DNA of 5,632 nt from Bacteroidaceae bacterium (GCA_900765575.1 CAAFRW010000238.1:1-5632); one strand, 5' to 3'; shown: positions 1 through 5,632, numbered from the stretch's first letter. Notes: a model not told the origin generated them from the sequence alone. Program-made: numbers and translations.

Positions 1-109
1 GCCTTTTCCGCATAACGTACTTTTGCCAACGTAAACAAAACAGATAGCAACCAGAAGAAAAATGAAAGATAAACAATTACCAATAAGCGTCCGGATGAAT
101 TCCCCAGCA

Positions 110-141
110 GGTTATCGCCTAGCGGCTAAAGAGCGATAGCC
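110..141. repeat. Imperfect hairpin in the sppA leader region
   Basis: GGTTATCGC at 110-118 can pair with GCGATAGCC at 133-141, giving nine base pairs including one G-T wobble around a 14-base loop. A second small hairpin, CCAC-AAC-GTGG at 140-150, abuts it. An alternative pairing is also possible: TAGC and CTAAA at 120-130 against TTTAG and GCTA at 169-178. The two folds cannot form together. Whether this is transcribed is unknown; it lies upstream of the best sppA promoter candidate, so it may belong to a different transcript. Confidence 0.4.
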
Positions 142-280
142 ACAACGTGGTTAGTTATTCTCATCGCATTTAGAGCTATTTCATTCACACATCATGAATA
201 AAGATTAACAGACATTGATGCATTCACAGATGGAACAAAAAGATAGAAAAATCAAAGAACTGAAAGTTTTTCAGACAAAT

Positions 281-290
281 AATCTAGATT
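281..290. promoter_or_regulatory. Perfect 10-bp palindrome AATCTAGATT, operator-like
   Basis: AATCTAGATT is a perfect dyad ending 15 bases before the candidate -7 box of the sppA operon, close to where a -33 element would be expected. It merges into a second dyad (286-289 and 291-295 against 301-305 and 307-310, with a T-T mismatch and an AAAAA loop) that runs into the -7 box. A position overlapping the promoter is typical of operators. No regulator gene is present in the window, and chance in AT-rich DNA is a real alternative. Confidence 0.3.
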
Positions 291-305
291 GAAGAAAAAA
301 TCTTC

Positions 306-313
306 TATCTTTG
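306..313 (+). promoter_or_regulatory. Candidate -7 box (TATCTTTG) for the sppA-lpxK-punA-thiL operon
   Basis: TATCTTTG matches the Bacteroidetes sigma-ABfr -7 consensus TAnnTTTG exactly. It would place the transcript start near 320 and leave a leader of roughly 110 bases before sppA. No TTTG or TTG is present at the expected 19-21 base spacing; the nearest, ATTG at 288-291, is 14 bases away. The promoter is therefore either weak or regulated, or the box is a chance match. Confidence 0.4.
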
Positions 314-419
314 TTAACTGAAATAATTTGTATAATTATACCCAAGAGCAAGCAACGATAAAAAATGAATCTATTTTCAGAATCTGAGAACAAGGACTTT
401 AGTTAAAATATAAAAGAGT

Positions 420-424
420 AAGGA
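420..424 (+). promoter_or_regulatory. Purine-rich ribosome binding site of sppA
   Basis: AAGGA lies four bases before the ATG at 429 and supports that start. A second ATG at 424 is out of frame and overlaps this site, so it is not a credible alternative. The chosen start gives a short basic N-terminus followed directly by the membrane helix, as expected for this family. Confidence 0.5.
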
Positions 425-428
425 TGCC

Positions 429-2195
429 ATGAAAGATTTTATAAAGTTTACCCTCGCCACCGTAACCGGTCTTATTCTTACCGGATTTATTGTAAGCATT
501 ATCAGCATTGTTATCATCATAGGCTTTATTGCTTCCAGCGAAACGCACACCACTGTAAAGAAGAATTCAGTAATGGTACTTAATCTGTCCGGAACCATTA
601 CGGAACAAATGAAGGAGGACCCGCTTCAGTTCATTTTAGGGAACAGCTACTCCAGTTCCGGATTAAAAGAGATATTAGCATCCATAGAGAAAGCCAAAAA
701 CCACCAGGACATAAAAGGCATTTATCTGAAAGCCGGCGCTTTAATAACTTCTCCGGCAACGATTCAGGAGATAAGAAACGCTCTGCTCAAATTTAAAGAA
801 AGTGGAAAATTCATCGTCGCATACGGAGATTTCTACACCCAGGGGAACTATTACTTATGCAGCGTTGCAGATAAAATAATGCTCAATCCACAAGGAAATG
901 TCAATTGGATAGGCATGGCATCACAACCCATGTTCTACAAAGATTTACTCGACAAAGTGGGAATTGAAATGCAAGTATTCAAGGTGGGGACTTACAAATC
1001 GGCCGTAGAACCATACATATCGAACAGCATGAGTGACGCCAACCGCGAACAGGTTACAGCCTTTTTACATTCTATATGGAACCAAATGTTAGACGGCGTC
1101 TCCCAATCGCGCAACATCGCTAAAGATTCATTAAATGCATACGCCGACCGTCTGATAACATTAAGTGCCGCAACGGATTATGTATCGAACGGCTTGGTAG
1201 ATACGCTCGTTTACCGCGATGAAGCTACAAAATACATTCAAAGCCTGATGTTTATAGACGAGCAAGAACCCCTAAATACCCTGTCATTGGAAGATATGAT
1301 GAGCGTAGACGAATTTGTTCCCAAAAGTAAAAGCGGAAATTCCATTGCCGTGTATTATGCAGAAGGGGGTATCGACGATATGACTTCTACAAGCGACGAA
1401 GGAATCAACTCCCTGAAAATGTGCAAGACTCTGAGGAAATTACGTGATGATGATAACATCAAAGCTGTTGTCCTACGCGTAAATTCTCCCGGTGGAAGCG
1501 CATTTGGTTCGGAGCAAATCTGGCACGAAGTAGTGGCGCTAAAAGAGGTGAAACCTGTTGTTGTGTCGATGGGTGGTTACGCAGCATCCGGAGGTTACTA
1601 CATTTCGTGTGCCGCTGATAAAATTATAGCCGAACCTACTACCCTTACCGGTTCCATCGGTATCTTCGGAATGATTCCGAATATGGAAAAGCTCTTTACC
1701 GATAAACTGGGAATTCATGTAGATGTGGTGAAAACAAATAAGTTCTCGGATATGGGAACCACCTTACGTCCATTCAACACAGAAGAACGGGCTTCTATGC
1801 AAGCGGAAATAAACAGAGGTTATGATTTGTTTGTGACCCGTTGTGCCAACGGACGGGAGATGAGCAAAGAAGCCATTGCGAAAATAGCCGAAGGACGCGT
1901 ATGGACAGGAGAAATGGCCAAAGAACTTGGTTTGGTAGACGAACTGGGAGGTTTGGACAAGGCCATAAAAGTAGCGGCCGAAGAAGCTCAAATAGACGAC
2001 TATACCGTTTCCGGTTATCCTGAGCCGGAGAGTTTCTGGATGAGCCTGTTTACCCAGAAAAAGGACGATTATGTTCAGTCTCAAATGAAAGAGACCTTTG
2101 GAAAGTATTATCCTTGCATTCAATTCATTCAAAGCATTCAAAACCAAGACCCTATTCAAGCCCGTATACCTTTTGAATTAAATCTTAATCTATAA
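429..2195 (+). CDS. sppA: Signal peptide peptidase SppA, long (67K) type
   Basis: This is a membrane-bound serine protease that degrades signal peptides left in the inner membrane after secretion. At 588 residues it has the long, two-domain form known from E. coli protease IV. One hydrophobic helix spans about residues 9-36 and anchors the enzyme, with the rest on the outer face of the membrane. Two tandem ClpP-like domains follow. The catalytic lysine is K190 in GTYKSAVEP, in the N-terminal domain. The nucleophile is S387 in AASGGYY, in the C-terminal domain. They are 197 residues apart, close to the spacing in E. coli (K209, S409). NSPGG at 352-356 fits the oxyanion loop. The N-terminal domain has TQGNYY where the C-terminal one has ASGGYY, so only one active serine remains, as is normal for this type. 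The gene heads the operon; lpxK starts 13 bases after its stop. Identification is near certain. Confidence 0.96.
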   Translation: MKDFIKFTLATVTGLILTGFIVSIISIVIIIGFIASSETHTTVKKNSVMVLNLSGTITEQMKEDPLQFILGNSYSSSGLKEILASIEKAKNHQDIKGIYLKAGALITSPATIQEIRNALLKFKESGKFIVAYGDFYTQGNYYLCSVADKIMLNPQGNVNWIGMASQPMFYKDLLDKVGIEMQVFKVGTYKSAVEPYISNSMSDANREQVTAFLHSIWNQMLDGVSQSRNIAKDSLNAYADRLITLSAATDYVSNGLVDTLVYRDEATKYIQSLMFIDEQEPLNTLSLEDMMSVDEFVPKSKSGNSIAVYYAEGGIDDMTSTSDEGINSLKMCKTLRKLRDDDNIKAVVLRVNSPGGSAFGSEQIWHEVVALKEVKPVVVSMGGYAASGGYYISCAADKIIAEPTTLTGSIGIFGMIPNMEKLFTDKLGIHVDVVKTNKFSDMGTTLRPFNTEERASMQAEINRGYDLFVTRCANGREMSKEAIAKIAEGRVWTGEMAKELGLVDELGGLDKAIKVAAEEAQIDDYTVSGYPEPESFWMSLFTQKKDDYVQSQMKETFGKYYPCIQFIQSIQNQDPIQARIPFELNLNL

Positions 2196-2208
2196 AGCAC
2201 ACACGAAC

Positions 2209-3327
2209 ATGGACAACGACTCTATCAAAATTAACCGATGGCTCTATCCCCTATCCTTTCTATACGGCATAGGAGTAGGTATCCGCAACCAACTATTTGA
2301 TTGGGGTATCCTTGCTTCTAAAAGTTTCGACATCCCAGTTATTTCCATAGGAAACATTGCTGTAGGTGGAACGGGAAAAACGCCCCATACGGAATACCTG
2401 ATAAAGTTGTTACAAAAAGACTATAAAGTAGCGGTCCTCAGCAGAGGATATAAACGAAAATCCAAGGGCTTTATTTTAGCAGACGAAGCAACTTCGATGA
2501 AGAAGATTGGAGACGAACCTTACCAAATGAAAAAGAAGTTTCCCTCCATATATATGGCTGTAGACAAGAACCGATGCCATGGCATTGAACAATTATGTAA
2601 TGAAAAAATAGCCCCGCAAACAGATGTGATATTACTAGATGATGCATACCAGCATCGCTATGTAAAGCCCGGAATCAATATCCTGCTCACAGATTATCGC
2701 CGGCCTTTAAATGAAGATGCGTTGCTGCCGGCAGGACGTTTACGGGAACCGGAAAGAGGTAAAAACAGAGCCCATATTGTCATCGTTACAAAGTGTCCCA
2801 GAGACTTAAAGCCTATGGATTTCAGAGTAATCATCAAATATATGGATTTGTACCCCTACCAAAAGCTTTACTTCTCTACTCTTAAATATGGAGCCCTGAC
2901 TCCCGTATTTTCCGATGCCCCTCAACGGGAACTGGAAAGTCTTGAAAAAGAGGAGAAAATATTGCTACTAACAGGCATCGCATCTCCACAACAATTATTA
3001 GACGATTTATCTGCCTATTCATCGCAAATTACATCGTTAAACTTTGCCGACCATCACCAATTTACAGAAAAAGACGTGCGGTATATTCAACAAACATTCA
3101 ACTCACTGGGAGAAGGAAGCAAGCGCATACTTATCACAACAGAAAAAGATGCAACCCGCTTGTTGAACCTTCCATTAAGCGAAGAAATCAAAAAGCATAT
3201 ATATGCCCTACCGGTAGAAATAGAATTTCTACTCGGACAAGGAGAACAATTTAACCAAAACATTATAAACTATGTTAGAACGAATTCAAGAAACAGCATC
3301 CTTCTTAAAAAAGAGAATGCACACTAA
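2209..3327 (+). CDS. lpxK: Tetraacyldisaccharide 4'-kinase (lipid A 4'-kinase)
   Basis: LpxK transfers phosphate from ATP to the 4' position of the tetraacyl disaccharide, a late step of the Raetz lipid A pathway at the cytoplasmic face of the inner membrane. The 372-residue product opens with a hydrophobic membrane-associating segment (about 11-36). The P-loop GNIAVGGTGKTP follows at 48-59, with K57 the ATP lysine. Other family motifs in order are LSRGYKR (77-83), GDEP (101-104), VDKNR (118-122), LLDDAYQHR (142-150), LPAGRLREP (173-181), TKCP (194-197), ADHHQFT (280-286) and TTEKDATR (310-317). Acidic and histidine residues in such motifs are implicated in catalysis in the family. Gut Bacteroides are known to remove the 4'-phosphate later with LpxF, yet they still keep LpxK. 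The last 56 bases are also the start of punA. Function is certain; the product is slightly longer than typical proteobacterial LpxK. Confidence 0.96.
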   Translation: MDNDSIKINRWLYPLSFLYGIGVGIRNQLFDWGILASKSFDIPVISIGNIAVGGTGKTPHTEYLIKLLQKDYKVAVLSRGYKRKSKGFILADEATSMKKIGDEPYQMKKKFPSIYMAVDKNRCHGIEQLCNEKIAPQTDVILLDDAYQHRYVKPGINILLTDYRRPLNEDALLPAGRLREPERGKNRAHIVIVTKCPRDLKPMDFRVIIKYMDLYPYQKLYFSTLKYGALTPVFSDAPQRELESLEKEEKILLLTGIASPQQLLDDLSAYSSQITSLNFADHHQFTEKDVRYIQQTFNSLGEGSKRILITTEKDATRLLNLPLSEEIKKHIYALPVEIEFLLGQGEQFNQNIINYVRTNSRNSILLKKENAH

Positions 3328-4081
3328 ACCGGAAACAGCCATCATACTGGGCACAGGATTAGGTAGTTTAGCAAATGAAATTACAGAAAAATACGAAATA
3401 CGATACGAAGAAATTCCTAATTTCCCCGTATCAACGGTAGAAGGACACAGTGGGAAACTTATCTTTGGCAAGTTAGGCAACAAAGATATCATGGCCATGC
3501 AAGGACGTTTCCATTATTACGAAGGTTACAGCATGAAAGAGGTAACCTTTCCGGTACGTGTAATGCGTGAACTGGGTATTAAGACACTGTTCGTATCCAA
3601 CGCCTCGGGAGGCACCAATCCGGAGTTCGCCATCGGTGATTTAATGATTATCAGAGACCATATCAACTACTTCCCCGAACATCCCTTACGCGGAAAGAAT
3701 ATTCCCTACGGTCCCCGCTTCCCGGACATGAGCGAAGCATACGACAAAGAACTGATTCGCAAAGCAAAAGAAATAGCGCAGGAAAAAGGAATTAAGGTAC
3801 AGGAAGGAGTTTATGTAGGAACACAAGGCCCTACCTTTGAGACTCCGGCAGAATATAAACTATTCCGTATTTTTGGAGCCGACGCTGTAGGAATGTCTAC
3901 CGTACCGGAGGTTATTGTAGCGAACCATTGCGGCATTAAAGTGTTTGGCATATCAGTCATAACGGATTTGGGAGTAGAAGGAAAAATTGTGGAAGTCACC
4001 CACGAAGAGGTACAAAAAGCAGCCGATGAAGCCCAGCCCAAAATGACCACCATTATGCGTGAACTTATAAACAGAGCTTGA
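3272..4081 (+). CDS. punA: Purine nucleoside phosphorylase, trimeric (class II) type
   Basis: The enzyme cleaves purine nucleosides with phosphate to free base and (deoxy)ribose-1-phosphate, in cytoplasmic purine salvage. At 269 residues it has the normal length for the low-molecular-mass trimeric family. Visible motifs are the phosphate-binding ILGTGLGS (25-32), GHSGKL (58-63), QGRFHYYEGY (77-86, with R79 and H81 matching human R84 and H86), VSNASGG (108-114), GPTFETPAE (186-194, with E190 matching human E201), GMSTVPE (207-213, with S209 matching human S220) and THEEV (243-247, with H244 matching human H257). The residue matching human N243 is D232 (SVITD), an unusual choice discussed in the findings. 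The start at 3272 gives the MLERIQET N-terminus usual for the family; the later ATG at 3317 would remove that helix. Translation probably depends on coupling to lpxK, which it overlaps by 56 bases. The family is sure; exact base preference is not. Confidence 0.95.
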   Translation: MLERIQETASFLKKRMHTKPETAIILGTGLGSLANEITEKYEIRYEEIPNFPVSTVEGHSGKLIFGKLGNKDIMAMQGRFHYYEGYSMKEVTFPVRVMRELGIKTLFVSNASGGTNPEFAIGDLMIIRDHINYFPEHPLRGKNIPYGPRFPDMSEAYDKELIRKAKEIAQEKGIKVQEGVYVGTQGPTFETPAEYKLFRIFGADAVGMSTVPEVIVANHCGIKVFGISVITDLGVEGKIVEVTHEEVQKAADEAQPKMTTIMRELINRA

Positions 4082-4087
4082 TAAAAT

Positions 4088-5128
4088 ATGCAAGAAAAAA
4101 ACAGAACAGAAATAGCCACGTTAGGCGAGTTTGGTTTAATTAAATACCTCACGAAAAATATTGAATTAAAGAATCCGTCCACCCTATATGGCATAGGCGA
4201 TGATGCAGCAGTGCTGGAATATCCCGACAAACAAATACTGGTAACAACCGATTTGCTGATGGAGGGAGTACACTTTGACTTAACCTATACCCCATTAAAG
4301 CATTTGGGATATAAATCGGCCATGGTGAACCTTTCGGATATCTATGCCATGAACGGAACTCCCAAACAGATAACCGTCTCTATAGCCATCTCCAAACGTT
4401 TTTGCGTAGAGGATATGGAAGAATTCTATGCCGGATTAAAGTTGGCTTGCGACCTGCACCATGTAGATATCATCGGAGGAGATACCACCTCCTCCCTTAC
4501 AGGACTTGCCATCAGCATTACTTGCATAGGAGAAGCCGAAAAAGAGCAAATAGTCTATCGTAACGGAGCTCACGAAACAGACTTAATCTGCGTTACAGGC
4601 GATTTGGGCGCTGCCTATATGGGGCTTCAGCTCCTTGAACGTGAGAAGAATGTATTCAAAGGGCAGAAAGAAATCAATCCGGATTTTTCAGGAAAGGAAT
4701 ACTTATTAGAGCGACAACTCAAACCGGAAGCCCGTCGAGACATTATTGAGAAATTGCGCAATGCAGGCATAAAGCCCACAGCCATGATGGATATTTCCGA
4801 CGGTCTCTCTTCCGAATTAATGCACATCTGTACCCAGAGCAATGTGGGATGCCGTATCTACGAAGAGCGTATTCCCCTCGATTACCAGACCGCAGTGATG
4901 GCCGAAGAACTGAACATGAATGTAATTACTTGCGCACTGAATGGCGGAGAAGATTACGAGCTTCTGTTCACAGTCCCTATTGCCGAGCATGAGAAAATTT
5001 CAGAAATGGAAGGCATACGCATTATAGGCCACATCACTAAGCCGGAGTTAGGTTCGGCCCTTATCACGCGCGATGGTCAGGAGTTTGAATTAAAAGCCCA
5101 AGGTTGGAATCCTTTGCAAAAGAATTAA
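4088..5128 (+). CDS. thiL: Thiamine-monophosphate kinase
   Basis: ThiL phosphorylates thiamine monophosphate with ATP to give thiamine diphosphate, the active cofactor, in the cytoplasm. It belongs to the PurM/HypE-like ATP-binding superfamily. Family motifs appear in order: GIGDDAAV (35-42, metal and ATP-binding aspartates D38 and D39), TTDLLMEGVHF (53-63), NLSDIYAMNG (81-90), IGGDTT (129-134), VTGDLGAAYMGL (169-180), MDISDGLSSEL (234-244) and NGGEDYELLF (285-294). The 346 residues are somewhat longer than the roughly 325 of E. coli ThiL. The extra length appears to lie around 185-208, between the TGDLG motif and LKPEAR, in a charged segment that looks like a surface loop. The start is six bases after the punA stop, and A-rich sequence rather than a strong Shine-Dalgarno precedes it. 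No TPP riboswitch is visible near it, so its expression follows the operon. Confidence 0.95.
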   Translation: MQEKNRTEIATLGEFGLIKYLTKNIELKNPSTLYGIGDDAAVLEYPDKQILVTTDLLMEGVHFDLTYTPLKHLGYKSAMVNLSDIYAMNGTPKQITVSIAISKRFCVEDMEEFYAGLKLACDLHHVDIIGGDTTSSLTGLAISITCIGEAEKEQIVYRNGAHETDLICVTGDLGAAYMGLQLLEREKNVFKGQKEINPDFSGKEYLLERQLKPEARRDIIEKLRNAGIKPTAMMDISDGLSSELMHICTQSNVGCRIYEERIPLDYQTAVMAEELNMNVITCALNGGEDYELLFTVPIAEHEKISEMEGIRIIGHITKPELGSALITRDGQEFELKAQGWNPLQKN

Positions 5129-5183
5129 GCATAGGGACATAACCTGGTGAGTATTCGATACCAACAAAAGGAGTTCTTTTTTA

Positions 5184-5278
5184 ATTTAGTTGAAAAGTAA
5201 GTTTGGTTATAGCCCGGTTAACATCGTTTGCTGTAAATAGCTGTCTAAGCGGTAGCTTTATTCTACGTTCAACTAAAT
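5184..5278. repeat. Inverted repeat pair bracketing 73 bases
   Basis: ATTTAGTTGAA at 5184-5194 is perfectly complementary to TTCAACTAAAT at 5268-5278. Weaker complementarity continues outwards for about ten more bases (roughly half of the positions match). The enclosed 73 bases carry a smaller stem option, TAAA-TA-GCT against AGC-TTTA at 5234-5260. The arrangement could be the closing stem of a structured RNA or the ends of a small non-autonomous element. No target-site duplication is evident at its edges. Confidence 0.5.
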
Positions 5279-5347
5279 GAAAGAGGGCCAAAAGGGGTCT
5301 TAACTTTACAGAAAATGAAGTGAAATACCGCCTTTAGTTCTTTCATT
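5276..5347. repeat. Nested inverted repeats
   Basis: AATGAAAGA at 5276-5284 pairs perfectly with TCTTTCATT at 5339-5347. Inside it AAAGG at 5291-5295 pairs with CCTTT at 5331-5335, and ACTTTA at 5303-5308 can pair with TGAAGT at 5316-5321 (one G-U). The three stems are nested in order and so could form one long irregular hairpin. Each is short and could arise by chance in AT-rich DNA. Confidence 0.35.
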
Positions 5348-5357
5348 GCTCCAGCCC

Positions 5358-5378
5358 TTACAAAGGAATTCAATAAAA
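5358..5378 (+). repeat. Direct repeat, copy 1
   Basis: This copy matches 5424-5444 at 20 of 21 positions, with the 17-base core AAAGGAATTCAATAAAA identical. The similarity continues, with one base gapped, to an ATG just after each copy. The copies are 66 bases apart. Origin is unknown; a local duplication is the simplest explanation. Confidence 0.75.
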
Positions 5379-5423
5379 TAAATGTTCGTAGCAACTAGTA
5401 ACGGGTATCTATTTCCATCGCAT

Positions 5424-5444
5424 TTATAAAGGAATTCAATAAAA
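5424..5444 (+). repeat. Direct repeat, copy 2
   Basis: This is the second copy of the 21-base repeat at 5358-5378. It runs directly into the A-tract and stem of the strong terminator, so the terminator may have been part of, or next to, the duplicated unit. Confidence 0.75.
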
Positions 5445-5488
5445 AAATGCTGATAATAAGTTCATTACAATTATTATCAGCATTTTTT
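5442..5488 (+). terminator. Strong intrinsic terminator, probably bidirectional
   Basis: TGCTGATAATAA at 5448-5459 is perfectly complementary to TTATTATCAGCA at 5471-5482, with an 11-base loop. The stem is flanked by an A-tract on the left and six T on the right, which extend the pairing to 18 base pairs. The T-run at 5483-5488 makes it a rho-independent terminator for rightward transcripts, and the A-tract could serve leftward ones. It insulates the thiL side from the tRNA-Phe promoter that begins only 11 bases later. Confidence 0.9.
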
Positions 5489-5498
5489 CATTACAAAA

Positions 5499-5530
5499 CT
5501 TGTAAAATAGAAATGTTTGCCTTACCTTTG
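5499..5530 (+). promoter_or_regulatory. Bacteroides-type promoter of tRNA-Phe
   Basis: CTTG at 5499-5502 (three of four bases of the -33 TTTG) is followed after exactly 20 bases by TACCTTTG at 5523-5530, a perfect TAnnTTTG -7 box. Transcription would start near 5537, about 13 bases before the tRNA. The spacing and the position between a terminator and a tRNA make this the most secure promoter in the window. A 7-bp inverted repeat, TGTTTGC at 5514-5520 and GCAAACA at 5536-5542, brackets the -7 box. Confidence 0.8.
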
Positions 5531-5549
5531 CAACCGCAAACAAAAACAA

Positions 5550-5622
5550 GGTGCCATAGCTCAGTTGGTAGAGCAAAGGACTGAAAATCCTTGTGTCACT
5601 GGTTCGATTCCCGTTGGCACCA
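5550..5622 (+). tRNA. tRNA-Phe (anticodon GAA)
   Basis: The 73 bases fold as a complete cloverleaf. The acceptor stem is GGTGCCA with TGGCACC, the D stem GCTC with GAGC, and the anticodon stem AAGGA with TCCTT around the loop CTGAAAA. This gives anticodon GAA at 5583-5585, which reads Phe codons. The T loop is TTCGATT and the discriminator base is A. The T stem (ACTGG, 5598-5602, with CCCGT, 5610-5614) has a T-C mismatch at its middle pair. The gene is followed by CCT, so the final CCA is not encoded and must be added by CCA-adding enzyme. Confidence 0.97.
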
Positions 5623-5632
5623 CCTTGAAAGA

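Larger units (their letters stand above)
1..428. other. Gene-free leader region upstream of sppA
   Basis: No convincing gene is visible on either strand. All three forward frames stop within the first 50 bases, so at most the last few codons of an upstream gene could be present. A minus-strand gene could begin at the CAT at 11-13 and run out of the window, but only four codons are visible. The stretch holds a candidate hairpin at 110-141, a palindrome at 281-290, a TAnnTTTG box at 306-313 and another TAnnTTTG match at 18-25 (TACTTTTG) whose -33 region would lie outside the window. A 14-codon reading frame at 365-406 is noted under rejected items. Confidence 0.7.
5129..5440. other. Gene-free region between thiL and the terminator
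   Basis: No reading frame longer than about 16 codons has plausible gene features before the terminator. What the stretch holds is structure: a weak hairpin just after thiL (AAAAG-GAGTT-CTTTT at 5166-5180 followed by TT, a possible weak operon terminator), an 11-bp inverted repeat pair at 5184-5278, nested inverted repeats at 5276-5347 and a two-copy direct repeat. A TAnnTTTG match (TAAGTTTG, 5198-5205) points towards the strong terminator but lacks a -33 element at the right distance. A non-coding RNA or a decayed mobile element are the main possibilities; neither is proven. Confidence 0.6.

Noticed and set aside
323..340. TATAAT-like sequence at 331-336 as a promoter
   Set aside because: The primary sigma factor of Bacteroidetes does not use the classical -10 box, and AT-rich matches are common here. 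The TAnnTTTG box just upstream is the better candidate.
384..397. CTGAGA upstream of the operon, as in a TPP riboswitch
   Set aside because: The other conserved TPP aptamer blocks are absent, and thiL is three genes downstream. A six-base match alone is not evidence.
365..406. A 14-codon reading frame (with stop) in the sppA leader, possible leader peptide
   Set aside because: It has no clear ribosome binding site, no run of regulatory codons and no attenuator-like terminator after it. Short frames of this size are expected by chance.
839..858. Loss of the active-site serine in the N-terminal half of SppA (TQGNYY instead of ASGGYY)
   Set aside because: This is the normal state of long-type SppA. 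The N-terminal domain supplies the lysine and the C-terminal domain the serine, and both are present.
1764..2159. Minus-strand reading frame of 131 codons opposite the sppA C-terminus
   Set aside because: The opposite strand encodes conserved SppA sequence, and the predicted product has no recognisable domain.
3811..4230. Minus-strand reading frame of 139 codons across the punA-thiL junction
   Set aside because: It lies opposite two genes whose family motifs are complete and has no recognisable motif of its own. It is a shadow frame.
5447..5584. A 45-codon frame opening after the second direct repeat
   Set aside because: It would read through the terminator stem, the tRNA promoter and half of tRNA-Phe, so it cannot be a real gene.

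Overview
The window looks like chromosomal DNA from a member of the Bacteroidales, most likely Bacteroides or a close relative. The evidence is the protein sequence style, the scarcity of strong Shine-Dalgarno sites, a near-perfect Bacteroides-type promoter (-33 TTG, 20-base spacer, TAnnTTTG) in front of the tRNA gene, and the gene set. I see no mobile-element gene, CRISPR array or defence or toxin system. This is mostly a conserved housekeeping operon.

Layout: positions 1-428 are non-coding leader DNA. They contain a candidate hairpin (110-141), a 10-bp palindrome (281-290) and a TAnnTTTG -7 box (306-313). Four tightly packed plus-strand genes follow. sppA (429-2195) is a membrane-anchored signal peptide peptidase of the long type. 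lpxK (2209-3327) is the lipid A 4'-kinase. punA (3272-4081) is a trimeric-type purine nucleoside phosphorylase that starts inside the end of lpxK. thiL (4088-5128) is thiamine-monophosphate kinase. Gaps are 13 bases and 6 bases, plus one 56-base overlap, so they are almost certainly co-transcribed.

Positions 5129-5549 are a second gene-free stretch. They hold an 11-bp inverted repeat pair 73 bases apart, nested smaller inverted repeats, a 21-base direct repeat in two copies and a very strong intrinsic terminator (5442-5488). The tRNA-Phe(GAA) promoter (5499-5530) and gene (5550-5622) follow; the 3' CCA is not encoded.

The operon combines envelope upkeep (removal of signal-peptide remnants by SppA, lipid A phosphorylation by LpxK) with purine salvage and thiamine diphosphate synthesis. 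No direct metabolic link joins the four, so the grouping reads as a growth-linked housekeeping unit. The observations most worth a second look are an Asp at the PunA position that is Asn in 6-oxopurine-specific phosphorylases, the long lpxK/punA overlap, and the structured non-coding DNA between thiL and the tRNA.
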